This document shows positions 38,544 through 49,900 of a stretch of 64,000 nt of DNA, piece by piece. Numbering within the stretch: the stretch's first letter is position 1; the number at the start of each line of letters is the position of its first letter. A program made the translations under genes and the position numbers. The DNA is taken from positions 9,403,213 to 9,467,212 of the forward strand of contig NC_063264.1 of NCBI RefSeq assembly GCF_019578655.1. Direction: 5' to 3'. This DNA is from Ricinus communis. Lineage: Eukaryota; Streptophyta; Magnoliopsida; Malpighiales; Euphorbiaceae. The notes beneath the pieces are model-generated. The model saw only the letters and a program-made list of their open reading frames with translations. It had not been told where the DNA came from and did no database searches.

Positions 38544-40527
38544 ATGGCGCCAAGAGCAAAGCGAAAAAATATATACACCCAGCCATTACCAATTCTTGAG
38601 TCGCATGAATTGAAAAGTTACTTAATTGAAGAATCTGAGTCTTTGGACGCTGAAGCCTATAATAACCCAGACATTCGGATTCTTAGAGCGAAAGTTGCCT
38701 TGTTGGTCGCTGAAGTAAGTGATTCTATAACTTTCTTTAACAGCTTTCTGTTTGGTTTTCAAGAAAAAAGAAAAAGAAATAACAGAAGACAAAAGAAATG
38801 TAATTGAATTGTTTATGTTTCTTTATGAGCTTAATTTTACGTTCTTCTTTAGTTAAGAAATCTTTATTATACTTTCGTTGTTTGATACCTTAATTGATTA
38901 TCTCGCCTTTGACTCTTGGAAGTTGAATAGTATAATTTACCCTGTTTGGTTGATTAGAAAAATGGAAGATAATAATGAATCTTTGAGTTTGAAAATGGTT
39001 TCTCCGTTGGCGTAAAAATCTTGGAGCTTTCTTAGCCTTTTACCTGGTGAACGTTTAAGATGGTAGTCTTGTTTGGTTACTAAGAAAGCGTGAACCTAAT
39101 TCTCATGTCTCTGTTTGGATCGTGTGAAAATGAAAGAAACGTTTTCTAGACTTAAGAGTATTAATGCCGGAGCTTGCTTTAATTTCTTCACTTTCCGGTT
39201 CATATCTAATCTTTTAGATTTAATTGGCATTCTCCGAACTTTATTGATTCTTGAATGGGTCAATTCTTGTTTTCTTGCTAGGAAAATGTAGCAATCTTTA
39301 ATTTCTTTGTCTTATCAATTAAATAAATATGAATGTGAAATCTGATGCAGAATTCAATGAACGATCAATTCGATGCATCCATTCCATATCTTGCCATGAA
39401 TTACTTCGATCGTTTCATTTCAAGACATACATTGCCGGTACTGTAAATCTCCTCTGATCACTAGAAATCTTGCAAATTGCAGTCTCTACTAATTTTACTG
39501 GTTACTGTACTGACTTGAACTTCTTGGCATAGACTCTGGGGAAGAAAGATGTTGATTATCGTGTTCTTGTCCTAGCAATCAGTTGCCTGTGTGTTGCTTG
39601 GAAGATGAGGAACAAATCCTTCAGAAACAGCATATTCTTGGTATACTATCCACAGTGGCTAACCTTTTTCATTGCCATTACTTGCATTGTCACTCATACT
39701 GCTGCTGTACTTTCTTGAACAGAAATTCAGGCCAAATCTGAACGTCAAAATAAATGATATCAACAAGGTCGAGGTTCTGGTTCTCAAAGTACTTGGATGG
39801 CGTGCCTACTGTGTAAATGCCCTATGCTTCCTGTCCAACTTCCTGCCTTTAGTAGAAGAACTAGATGAGAGGTTCAAAGCAAATGTCATCGAGCTAATAA
39901 TTCAATCACAAGGAGGTGAGTAAATAAAATAAAACAAAATCTCAAAGAATTATGATTTCGACTTCTTCTGCTGTTTCGATTTATTTCAATTTCCTGAGAT
40001 TATGGAAAATAATTGATATGTTAATGATTTATTTCAGACATAAACTTTACACAATTCAAGCCTTCAGTCATAGCTGCATCAGCTATTTTCGCTAGCTGCA
40101 ATGGCCTTTATTCGGTGCACAAGGAAGATTTCACCAGCGCAGATCTCAAATTGGTAAGATAAAATTATCAACCATTCATTTAAATTCTTGTTCTTCATCT
40201 TCACTTGCATAGTCAGTCATGAATTTGGATGCTGTGTTCTGCCAGGATCCAGCTAAACTGAATGCCTGCGAGCTGATGATGGCTGATTTTGGCTATAGAA
40301 TGTCAGTCCCAACTGTGAGTACTAGAGTTACTGAAAGCCCAGACGTTATATTTGAGATAGAAGAGGTGGAAGAAAAAGACCCGATGAATTTTGAACTGAA
40401 GTGGACGAGTGATGAGTTTCAGGACCTGACAATAGATCCATCTCTATTTCCACCTGAAAATGGAGACTGTCTCAGAGCTATTCTAGAGAAGTTAAACTGC
40501 TGTATCTGCTGTACGAAGATGGATTGA
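38544..40527 (+). CDS. Divergent plant D-type-like cyclin (CYCD6-like)
   Basis: Six exons: 38544-38714, 39351-39437, 39533-39640, 39723-39915, 40038-40153 and 40246-40527. Splice sites are GT-AG and the product is 318 residues with no stop. The cyclin N-terminal box is spread over exons 1-4; its hallmark is IPYLAMNYFDRFISR in exon 2, then LVLAISCLCVAWKM in exon 3 and LKVLGWR in exon 4. The C-terminal cyclin fold follows in exons 4-5 (FKPSVIAASAIFASC). D-type cyclins bind CDKs and drive G1/S entry. The usual N-terminal LxCxE retinoblastoma-binding motif is absent, as in CYCD6, and the first helix (IRILRAKVALLVAE) departs from the usual form. Subclass assignment is uncertain; it could be CYCD6-like or another divergent CYCD. 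The C-terminal 94 residues are acidic and poorly conserved. Confidence 0.85.
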
Positions 40528-41473
40528 AGATTAGTGCAACTGAAGCTAATGCGGGAAACATCTTATTGACGAACACTATAGAATTCAATCAAGAACTCTC
40601 ATCATCCTAGTTAGAAGTTCACATAGATTGATAAATTTCCATAACTTGCTATGAATTTTGCTTGAATGCTATATGATTGAATTGACATTGTTAAAGCTTT
40701 ATGGAGATTCAAGATTCATTAATTCCATTCATTATGTTTTAATGGTGGCCTGGATTCTTTTTTCTGAGCTTTTAAAAATTTGGGTTTTTAGCCATGTAGC
40801 TCATGTTTGATATGATGTTAAAGGTTGAGCTATCTGTGTGCTTGTGATGTGAGGTAATGTGCTTGATCAAAATTATAATTATACCTGATCACTATTGCTG
40901 AAAGGGAAGTGGTGCCGGACATTCTTTGCTATAGCATTCTGTTGTTTAAGCTCAGAGTATCTCCTTCCTCTTGTTATATGTTTACTTGAATCAATGTTAG
41001 TTTATTGGGTAATCTTGATTTGATCAGTAAGAGCATGAACCCACTTTAATTGCAATGACTGAGGTACAATAAAAGACATCATAAATTAAAATCATGTCTT
41101 ATCCTTCTCATTTTTTTCTGGGAAATTAGAGCTAACATTCTAACGTACTGATTAATTTTGATTCTAAATTGTAATGATAGCTTAGTACTTTTAAGTTTTT
41201 AAAGATCAAATATTCAAAATTTCTTTTTGTCATTTAATGATTTTTGAGAATATTGCTTGAAGAGAAGAAAAAAGAAAAATCAGCATGCTCCATTAGAGTT
41301 GAGTGATTATGACTGATGGAAAGTCTTTTTTATACTTGTAGGACTTAATTTAAAAAGAAAAATCTTTTAGCACTAAATTGTAAGAAATATACAACTTAGG
41401 GGAGTTATAATTTACTAATTATGCCAGTATAAGCAGCTACTAAGATACTAATCAAGCGGAGTAAAAAAATTAT
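40528..41473. other. Cyclin 3' flank
   Basis: This should contain the cyclin 3' UTR and then AT-rich intergenic DNA. No further gene is seen. Confidence 0.5.
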
Positions 41474-41700
41474 GTGCTAATCAATTGCTTACGTGGAACC
41501 AAAAATATAACTTACAGAAGAGAAAAACCGTTATGCACAACTAACTTGACTCCAACGAATCTTGAAACTATCTAGCGCGAGAAACAGAGCAGCCATTTTT
41601 AAGTTTCAGTTTACTTAGCTAAGAAAGCTAAGCTGCTCTCATTTTCTTTTCCTTTTCCTTTCTGGTTACTTGAGAAGAAAAAAGAATATAAACACAGCGT
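41474..41700 (+). repeat. Orphan duplicate of the cyclin promoter/leader
   Basis: This segment matches 38277-38530: ctaatcaattgcttacgtgg, then agaagagaaaaaccgttatg, then gaatcttgaaact-type and gcgagaaacagag. It lacks the palindrome and has a shorter C/T-rich tract. No cyclin open frame follows. A faint similarity to the first codons (aagaaaaaagaatataaacac against aagcgaaaaaatatatacac) hints that the duplication reached the start of exon 1 before being cut or eroded. Confidence 0.8.
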
Positions 41701-41719
41701 AGATTATTCTTATAGTTAA

Positions 41720-41905
41720 TAAATAAAAAATCACCGAGTTAAAACTATATTATAAATATTTATATCATAGTATAAATATTTTTTTAATAAAATAATAGTA
41801 AATAATAAATATTTAATATTTAAATAATGAGCATTTAGATGTTTAATGAACATAATATTTTAGAAAATATGCATCTAAATTTTGACGCATTTCGAGGACC
41901 AGGAT
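41720..41905 (-). repeat. Inverted partial copy of the 35-37-kb AT-rich repeat
   Basis: On the minus strand this shows the same order of landmarks as 35560-35710 (ttcattaaa, then ttattaaaaaaatattta, then ctatgatataaatatttataatatagttttaa). It lies directly after the orphan cyclin promoter copy. Confidence 0.55.
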
Positions 41906-42149
41906 ATAAGGCTCTTCGAACTTGATTTTGGCTCGGGTATAGTTAATCTGCAAAACTTACTCCAAAAACCCATTGATTTCCAGCCTAAAATCCATTAAAC
42001 ATTTTCTTTTTTAATTTCCGACCCATGAACCTATGATTTGAATTCCTAATACATAATTCATAAATTATCATAAAATTTTAGAAGAAGTTAATCGTGTGTT
42101 TACGTAGTAATTAAAAGTAGAAAAGAATTTAAGAGGTTATTAGAAGTTG

Positions 42150-42376
42150 TTAGTTAGTTGATTAAAAGAAGTGAGACTATAGGAAGTAAAGTTATAATAT
42201 GGGTCTGGACAAATTTATTACATGGGAGGGACCTTGTGCAAAAAGGTTTTCGTAGAAACATCAGATTAATGGAGATCCTAGTGTGGTCAGACTCATGGAT
42301 TCCGAGTTTTAAGGATTTCAAAGTCCCTTCATCAGATTATTTAGCGAGAGACAAATCTGTCGATATAAGTGTTAAA
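42150..42376 (+). pseudogene. LINE ORF2 fragment (region before the zinc-knuckle/RNase H part)
   Basis: The translation around 42185-42340 (VWTNLLHGRDLVQKGFRRNI, then a W-DSWIP block) matches the segment after the reverse transcriptase in plant L1-like LINE ORF2 proteins. It stops where the CACTA-type element begins. It is probably the upstream neighbour of the LINE fragment at 56209, but a few codons seem to be represented on both sides, so a single split element is not proven. Confidence 0.6.
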
Positions 42377-45300
42377 ACTATCGTTAAAATATTTTACCGA
42401 CGGTGTTGCAATGGCTAACCCGTTGCTAAAAAAAGGCATTGTTACATCTGTAATGATATCGACAATGCCTGTCGGTAAATGTGGCGATGGCATAATCGAA
42501 GTCAGGCGTCGCTAAAGGCATAGGCAGAAAGGCGTCGTTGCATCATTTTACCGATGAATATTGCCGTCAGTATATTTTAATATCAGTCGTTAATCTGTCA
42601 GTAAACTTTGTAATATTTTATTCTTTTATATTAAGGGATCATCATTAATCCATCACTATTTTTTTATTTCTTAAAATATTTATTTATAACCGTTGCTAAA
42701 CGCATGAAATATTTTTTTTTTAAATTAATTAGTATTCTTAATTTTGTAAACTAATTAGCATATTTCAAAAATTGAAATAGAAATAAGAAAGTGAAATTGA
42801 AAAATAAAAATAATTATATATAAAAAATACAAAATCAAAATACTGTACCAAAAATAATAAAATAAAGTATAAACAGAAAAGTCGCTAATCTGAGGCAGTT
42901 GACGAGGAAGAACTGCCGTGGTCTTGAGCCGGAGGATCCGGGGTAGCAGTTGTTGGCGCACCAACTGGAGTAGGCGCATGTGTTAGAACGAAACCAACAC
43001 CAAACATGCGAACCATGTGCTGCATCGTCCACTAGAGATTTGCTTTGCAGACGCTGTAGTCCTAATCTAGCTCTGCTCATACCTTGCGTCTGAGTGCCTC
43101 CCGCGAGCTATCAGAGGCGGTGCTGCTGGAGCTGCGGGGCTGGGCGAAGACGGGCGCCTCTGAGCCCAACCCCTATATATGCTACTTCTTTTATCCGTCG
43201 ATGACGTTTACGAACAGCTACGACATGTCAACCGGTGGAGGATCAGAAGAACTCTTACCGGGCTGAGATGCAGCAGCTACCGTGCCTCAACAGTATCTTG
43301 TAATAGACAAAAAAATTAAAACTAATTATCATATTAAATTGAAACAGTAGGAATATTAATTGAAATTTTTTAATATGTTATAAGTAACTTACAATAATAT
43401 GCTGGAACTTGCTGTCGATGAATTGACCGTCGGTCTTGCTGTGCAACCAGCGAACAGCTTAAAGGTAGGCTCACAACCTAACTCCTTAGCTTGAACAAAA
43501 GAAAAGGGTTAGATTTAAAATCATTATTATCTGTTATAAATTTAATTAACTCTTATAAGTAAAGTACATAATTTTCATTTTTACCAATGCTCGTCGATGG
43601 TCGATGGCCGACCTCGATCCAGTAGTGAGACGAGTAGAGCCTGTACCTAAGCCGACAACCTCACTGAGATGGTTCTTGCTGTGCATTTCAGCTGCTGCCT
43701 TCAACTCGAGCATCTTGCAGTAGTCTGTCCAGTCAGCCCAAGTGTCCTTTGGGACACATTGAGACTGCTTCCCGCTCCTCTTCCAACCGGATACTATGTT
43801 GCAGTATCTTTGGGCTGCCTGCTTATCTCATACAGGTTGGAGCTGGTCCTCGTACCTCAGGTCTTAGGTGAAAATTTTCTACGAAAACAAACAAAACAAA
43901 AAAATATTAATATTAATCACTTATAAATAAAAAAATACTGAATAATCATAATATTTATTACATTTCACTCCGTGAAGTATGAGTCCTTCGTCTCCTAAGG
44001 CACTAATCGCCATGCGTACCCCTCGTGCTCTATGGCATTCTTGAAGATCTCTGTGGCCCTTGCTAAGCAAAGATAAAAGGGTAGCAGCCTATTTGCAAGG
44101 AATTTAATGTAGTTAGTTTAGACAAGAAATTTGAATATAGTTACAGTAATTAACAATATTAAAAAAATAATATATTTTATTACCTATCATTCTCAATCCA
44201 TATCTAGGGCTTCGAAGTCCTCGATGATGATTCAACAAGTGAGGTCCCCTTAGGTGTTGGTACGAGTGTAGTCGGAAGTGGAGCAGTAGTAGGTGGTGAA
44301 TTGGTGGCGAGTGGTGAAATAATAGTAAAAGGTATAGAGGTAGGTGTAATGGAGGGTACTAAAAGGCAACAGTGACCTCGATGAGGGTATAAAGGTAGGT
44401 GTAGAAGAATGTATTTGGGATGTCTTCATGATAGGAGGTAAGGTGGTGGAATAGGCTGTCTGTGACGGTCTCTACGAGGACGTATGTCTGCCATTTGAAT
44501 TATTTTAATTTTGTCTATATTGCAAACATCATTGGTTTATTTGAAACAACAACATTCATAAGAAGTTTAGAATAATAAAATCACTAAGTTAGTTATTAAT
44601 TTTAGGGATATTCTTTTACCCCTAAAATTCTACTGAAATTTTCGTCTCGAAAGGGGGAGGGATGCCAGAGAGGAGGGGAGGGTGGTGGCCTAAAAAGAAG
44701 AAATTAAAAATGCAAAATAAAAAAAATAAAATAAATAGACTTACCTAGGCAACTGCGGCGGCGGCGAAGGCGAAACTGGAAAAAGGGGAAGGGGGAGGTG
44801 GAGGGGAAGAAAGGGGAGTAGGAGGAGACAGTGGGGAACTGAAAAGAGGAAGAAAGGGAGAGAAAAGAGCGAAAAGAAAGGGACTGTCATGATTTAAAAT
44901 CCTAAAATTTAGCAATGGACACATCTGTAGCTAAATTATAGATTTTAATAAAAAATGTAATGAAGCGCCATCGTTTTATTAAACTAATCTTAGCAATGGA
45001 CCTCATCCGTCATTAGCAGTTAGAGTTACATCATCATACCCGAAAAATGCCACCATTTTTATAACCGTACTAGCGATGGAAACACAATCATCGCTATAGG
45101 TTGACTTTAGCGATGATTTTTCTGCTTGTCGCTAGTTATACCAGCTTGGCAATGGCATCACGAAAGGTGCCACTCTTTAGCAATGAATGCAAACCATCGC
45201 TAAGACGCCATCGTCAAATCGTCGCTAATGTGTCGCTACTTTATGCGCCAAAATTTGGCGCCTTATCTAGCGATGAAAATTATCTCGTTGCTATGTCGTC

Positions 45301-45414
45301 ACAATTTTTATATATACATGATATGTCGCTAAGCTATCATTATCTGACGACGAATAATGATGGATACTCAGCCATTACTAAATTCCATTGCTAAACATAT
45401 GAATTCTTATAGTG
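42377..45414 (-). mobile_element. CACTA-type (En/Spm) transposon remnant
   Basis: The right end reads outward as ...AATTCTTATAGTG, the reverse complement of CACTATAAGAATT, a classic CACTA terminus. The left end (aactatcgttaaaatatttta then ccgacgg) resembles a CACTA terminus with a mutated first base; its exact start is uncertain. Both subterminal zones carry many short repeats of the type gcgatgg/cgtcgctaa (42400-42560 and 44900-45410), as expected for transposase binding. Only about 3 kb remains, with part of the second transposon ORF and no TNP2-type transposase, so it is non-autonomous. The expected 3-bp target duplication could not be confirmed. Confidence 0.75.
43390..44100 (-). pseudogene. 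Plant Ptta/En/Spm 'Transposase_24'-like remnant
   Basis: On the minus strand, the readable pieces are a block with VPKDTWADWTDYCKMLELKA (about 43770-43690), then a segment of form KN...TGSRS (about 43680-43590), and HSKTDGQFIDSKFQHI (about 43440-43390). These follow the order seen in the second ORF product of plant CACTA elements: a W-containing start, a KN...H-TGS block and an H-K-DG block. Stops and AT-rich insertions, possibly introns, lie between them. Similarity is from memory of the family and the protein is not functional here. Confidence 0.55.
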
Positions 45415-45417
45415 ATT

Positions 45418-46764
45418 TGATAACGCAATAATATATGCATTTTATATGCTATATATATATACGTTGTTCTTCATGTTATCTTTGCATATTTAATCTTTTA
45501 GAGCTATTATTCGTTGTTTTTAATATTTCTCTCCTCGGGTTCATTTTCTTTTATTTTTATAGGAATTGGCTCGAGTTACTAGGCGTTGGTGAGGATGTTT
45601 GTAGTATCGTTCATGGTCAAGTATGATGTCAAAGAGATAATCATGCCTAGGAGGATCTTATATTGCAAAACGAGCAAAGAAAGCTACCCCGCGGCCACTC
45701 CGTGACTTGGCTTTCAAGGCCAACGATAAAGCAAAGAAACAGTCCACTCCGCCCCCTGCTCCCGGGCTGCCCGTGGCTGAATCTGCAAAACTGCATTTTG
45801 GACACCTGTCTAGTCGAATTTTTAGGGTGAAAACCTAGCCAAACTCCTGGATATCCTATATAAATAGATTGTGAAAAGAACCTGAAAAGAGGGAGCTCCC
45901 TTCTCCTTTTCTCCTTAGTTTTAGGTTATGTTTTCTTTCTCTATTATGTTAATTTTCTTTATGCTTTGAAAATTTATCAAAGACCTCATCATTCATTTAT
46001 CAATCCAAGTATTTTCCTTTTCCTTTTTAAGTTGTTATTAATTATGCTTTCTTTTATAATCTATTTTGTTTATTTAACTATCATGAGTAAGTAGTTTTCT
46101 AATCTAGGGTTAAGTGAACCCTAACCATGATTGATGTATGATTTGTTCCTTTAATTCCCCAAATTAATTATTTAATTGCTCTTGCTTAATTGATTGTGCA
46201 TATTCCAATACTAGATTAGGGATAATTAGTATTATTATGATTCCATTGTCTTTATCACAACGGGAGTTGGGTTTTGACGGATTTGAATATTTCAATTAAG
46301 GACATGAAATTCTCCACAGAAGTAGGTAGAATGGATTGTTAGGAAGTCAGGGTATTGAGTTTAATGTCTTTATTTTGCATGATTCCACGGGAGTAGGTTT
46401 TGATTGCTATTAGGAAAGCCATTGATACTCGGGAGAGATCTATGGTATTTTATAGGATTACCTTTTCTTATGAACATTTATTTAATTAGTTTGGAGTAGG
46501 AATTTATCTTTGCATAAATTGTACTAGTGGGGATACTTAACTCTAGGTGCTTTTTATCCTTGAATTTATTCTCATTATTATTATTTGCCTTATAGATTAA
46601 TTCATCCTCAGTCATTGATTTGGTTACTTACTTAGCATTAATTAAAGTCAAGATTAGGTAGTTTTTACTACTTCAGTCTCTAGGGATTTGACCCTTGCTT
46701 GCCCAACTACATAGTTAGAAGGTCTAGTTAGGTTATTTTTAGTAGGCACGCGACAGCCTTGTCA
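45418..46764 (+). repeat. Athila-type 5' LTR
   Basis: Begins TGATAACGCAATAATATA and ends GACAGCCTTGTCA. It holds a TATA box (tatataaatag, about 45857-45867) that probably directs element transcription. Compared with the 3' LTR it lacks a stretch of about 20 bp near 45770. Confidence 0.93.
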
Positions 46765-46767
46765 AAT

Positions 46768-46787
46768 TTTGGCACTGTTGCTGGGGA
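46768..46787 (+). other. Primer-binding site of the Athila-type element
   Basis: TTTGGCACTGTTGCTGGGG lies just after the 5' LTR. It is a mutated form of the TGGCGCCGTTGCCGGGG site common in Athila-type elements; the family is described as using an Asp tRNA. Confidence 0.75.
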
Positions 46788-46905
46788 CTGACGGTATTAA
46801 AGTAGTTAATTTTGATTTATTTTTGCTAAGCTTTAGATTTAATAGTGCTTTGGCAATTATTCCTTGTGCTCATAATCTTTTGTTTCTAGTTTTCTTTCTT
46901 ATTGC

Positions 46906-49900
46906 ATGAAAACTCGACGAACAGGTTCAAGAGATTTAATCCCTATTGATCTTGAAATCGAGGCTACTGTACGTAAGCAAGGAAGTAAAAGGAGAAGGAA
47001 TAAGAACAAGCAACAGGAAACAATGGCTGAACCACCGGCTGTTAAACCTCTTTGGGAATATGGTATACCGGATGCAACTACCGGTGCGATGTCCAACATT
47101 CTTAGACCTGCAGTTACTGAAACACAATTCGAATTGAAACCTCAGTTTATTTAGTTCATCTCCAATGATTCCTTTTCAGGGGGAGTCAATGATTGTCTTG
47201 TTAATCATATTGATAGTTTTCTGGAGAAGTGTGACACTTTTAAGATTAATAATGTCAGTGATGATGCAATTAGACTTTGCCTTTTTCCTTTTTCTCTAAG
47301 GGATAGGGCAAAAGAGTGGCTAAAAGATGAAGGCATTGGTACTTTTGATTCATGAGACAAGCTAGTAAAGGCATTTTTGGCCAAGTTCTTGGGTCAGGAG
47401 AAAACTGCAAAGCTAAGGACCGAGTTGAGCACTCTTCATCAACTAGATGATGAGTCATTATATAAGTATTGGAGAAGGTTCAAGCGTTTGCAAAGAAAGT
47501 GCCCTCATTATGGAATTCAAGAGTGGCTATTGATTCAGACCTTCTATAATGGGTTGACGCATGAGTACAGGATTTACATTGACGCTGCGTCGGGCGGTAA
47601 TTTTGTTGAAAAGGTTCCTACTAAGGCTAAGGCATTACTTGAGAAGATGGCTGCTAATGATAACTTTCACTCAAGTGGGAGAAATAGTGCAAAGAAAGGG
47701 GGTAAACATGACATTGATGCAATGACTCTCTTGACTAGTACTGTGTAGGCTTTGTCGCTTAATGTTGATCAACTTCGAGTAGGGCCATCTGTGGTAGCAT
47801 CTTGTGAGACATGTGGAGTACATGGACATATTGCAAGTGAGTGTCAATATGCTGAAATATTAATAGAGTAAGCTAACGCTCTCTATAACAACAATCAGCA
47901 AAGGAGACCCTATGATCCCTACTCCAACACTTATAATGAAGGTTGGAAACAAAACCCAGCATTCTCTTACAAGAACACTCAAAATCAGTTGAACCCACTA
48001 CTACCACTACCACCTCGCAACAACTTCAATCATCCTCCAGGTTTTCAAAATAGACCACCCTTCAGTCATTAAAACTACAATCAACAGCCTCCCCCACCAC
48101 AACCCAAGTCCAATCTAGAAGCTTTGGTTGAAACTTTTGCAGCCTCACAGGCTAAGTAAGAGAAGTATTGGAAAGAGCAGTTGAAACAGAATAGTCTCCT
48201 TACTGCTACAGTTCAGCAGATTCAAGCTCAAACCAAGCTCATGGAGAATCAGATAAGCTGACTTGCTCAATAAGTGGGTCAATCTTCAAAGGTTTTGGGT
48301 CATTTTCTTAGTAACACCGAGCAACCACCTAAGGGTCAAGTTAATGTTGTAACTTTGATGAATGGTAGAAAGCTAGAAGACCTTCCACCGAAGGTAGTTC
48401 AAAAGAAAGTAATTGTAGTAGAGGAAGAGATGGTTGAAGCTGAGAAGATGATAAAAAAAGAGAAAATTGAAGAGAAGAAGGAGCCCATTGTCATTAAACC
48501 TTACAAGCCACCTGTACCTTTCCCATAACGATTAGCATAGGCAAAGCTAGAAAAGAAATATGGGAAATTTCTAGACATTCTAAAGAAGTTGCAGATCAAC
48601 ATCCCATTCTTGGATGCAATCTCAGAGATGCCCTCCTATGCTAAATTTCTGAAGGACATGCTCTCTAACAAGAGGAAAATCAAAGAGAATGCAATGGTCT
48701 TACTGACAGCTAAATACCGTGCTATATTGCAAAACAAGCTTCCAAAGAAGCTAGGAGATCCAGGGAGCTATTCCATTCTAGTCAAGCTAGGTGACATCGA
48801 AATAAATAAGGCTTTATGTGATCTAGGGGAAAGTGTCAGTCTTATTCCCCTATCAATTTGCAAGAAACTTCAGATAGGTGAATTAAAACCCACGCGCATC
48901 TCCCTATAGTTGGTAGACAGATCGCTGAAATTTCTTTTGGGTATTCTTGAGGATGTGCCACTTAGAGTTGGAAAATTCTTCATCCCTTGTGATTTTATGG
49001 TTATGGAGATGGAAGAAGATGCGCAAGTCCCTATCATTCTAAAGAGATCCTTCTTGGCCACTGCTAGGGCCACTATTGATATGAAGAATGGGAAAATCAC
49101 CTTTGAAGTGGGTGATGAGAAGGTGGAATATTGACTCACAAGTTCTATGGGTTCTCCTTCTAAGGAAGAAACAATTTATAGCATGGATGCTCTAGATGAA
49201 GTAGTGAAAGCTAAGGCCACAGATTTACAACTCGATGATTCATTGCAAATGATCTTAATGGGGAGTGCAGATAAAGAGGATCAGGAAACAAGGGAGTATA
49301 AGAGGCTCTTGGAGGAGACACAAGTGCTAGTAGCTGATGAGCCTATCAAGGAAGTGTTGAAACTAAGGGAGTCTAAGGAGTGTACGACACCTCCTAAGGC
49401 AGAATTAACACCCCTTCCCTCTAACCTGAAATATGTGTTTATAGGTCCTAATAAGACATACCCTGTTATTGTTAATGCTGAACTCAATGACATGCAAACT
49501 GAGCAATTGCTTGTGATTTTGAGAAAATACAGGAATGTCATTGGGTACACTATTGATGATATTAAGGGTATTAACCCATCTTTATGCATGCATAAGATCA
49601 ATTTTGAGAACGACCATACCTCTTCTGTAGAATCTCAAAGAAGGCTTAATCTAAATATGATGGAAGTAGTCAAAAAAGAGGTTCTTAAATTGCTTGATGC
49701 CGGGATAATCTACCCTATCTCAGATAGTAAATGGGTTAGTCTTGTACAAGTGGTTCTAAAGAAGGGAGGTATGACCGTTGTCAAGAATGACAAGGGTGAA
49801 CAAATCCCCACTAGAATTGTGACAGGGTGGCGAATGTGCCTTGATTATAGGAAATCAAATAAAGTCACTCGAAAAGACCACTTTTCTTTCCCGTTTATTG

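Noticed and set aside
40201..40245. Met at 40219 as a start of a separate 102-residue gene
   Set aside because: It lies in the last cyclin intron; a good acceptor at 40245/40246 joins the downstream sequence in frame to the cyclin.
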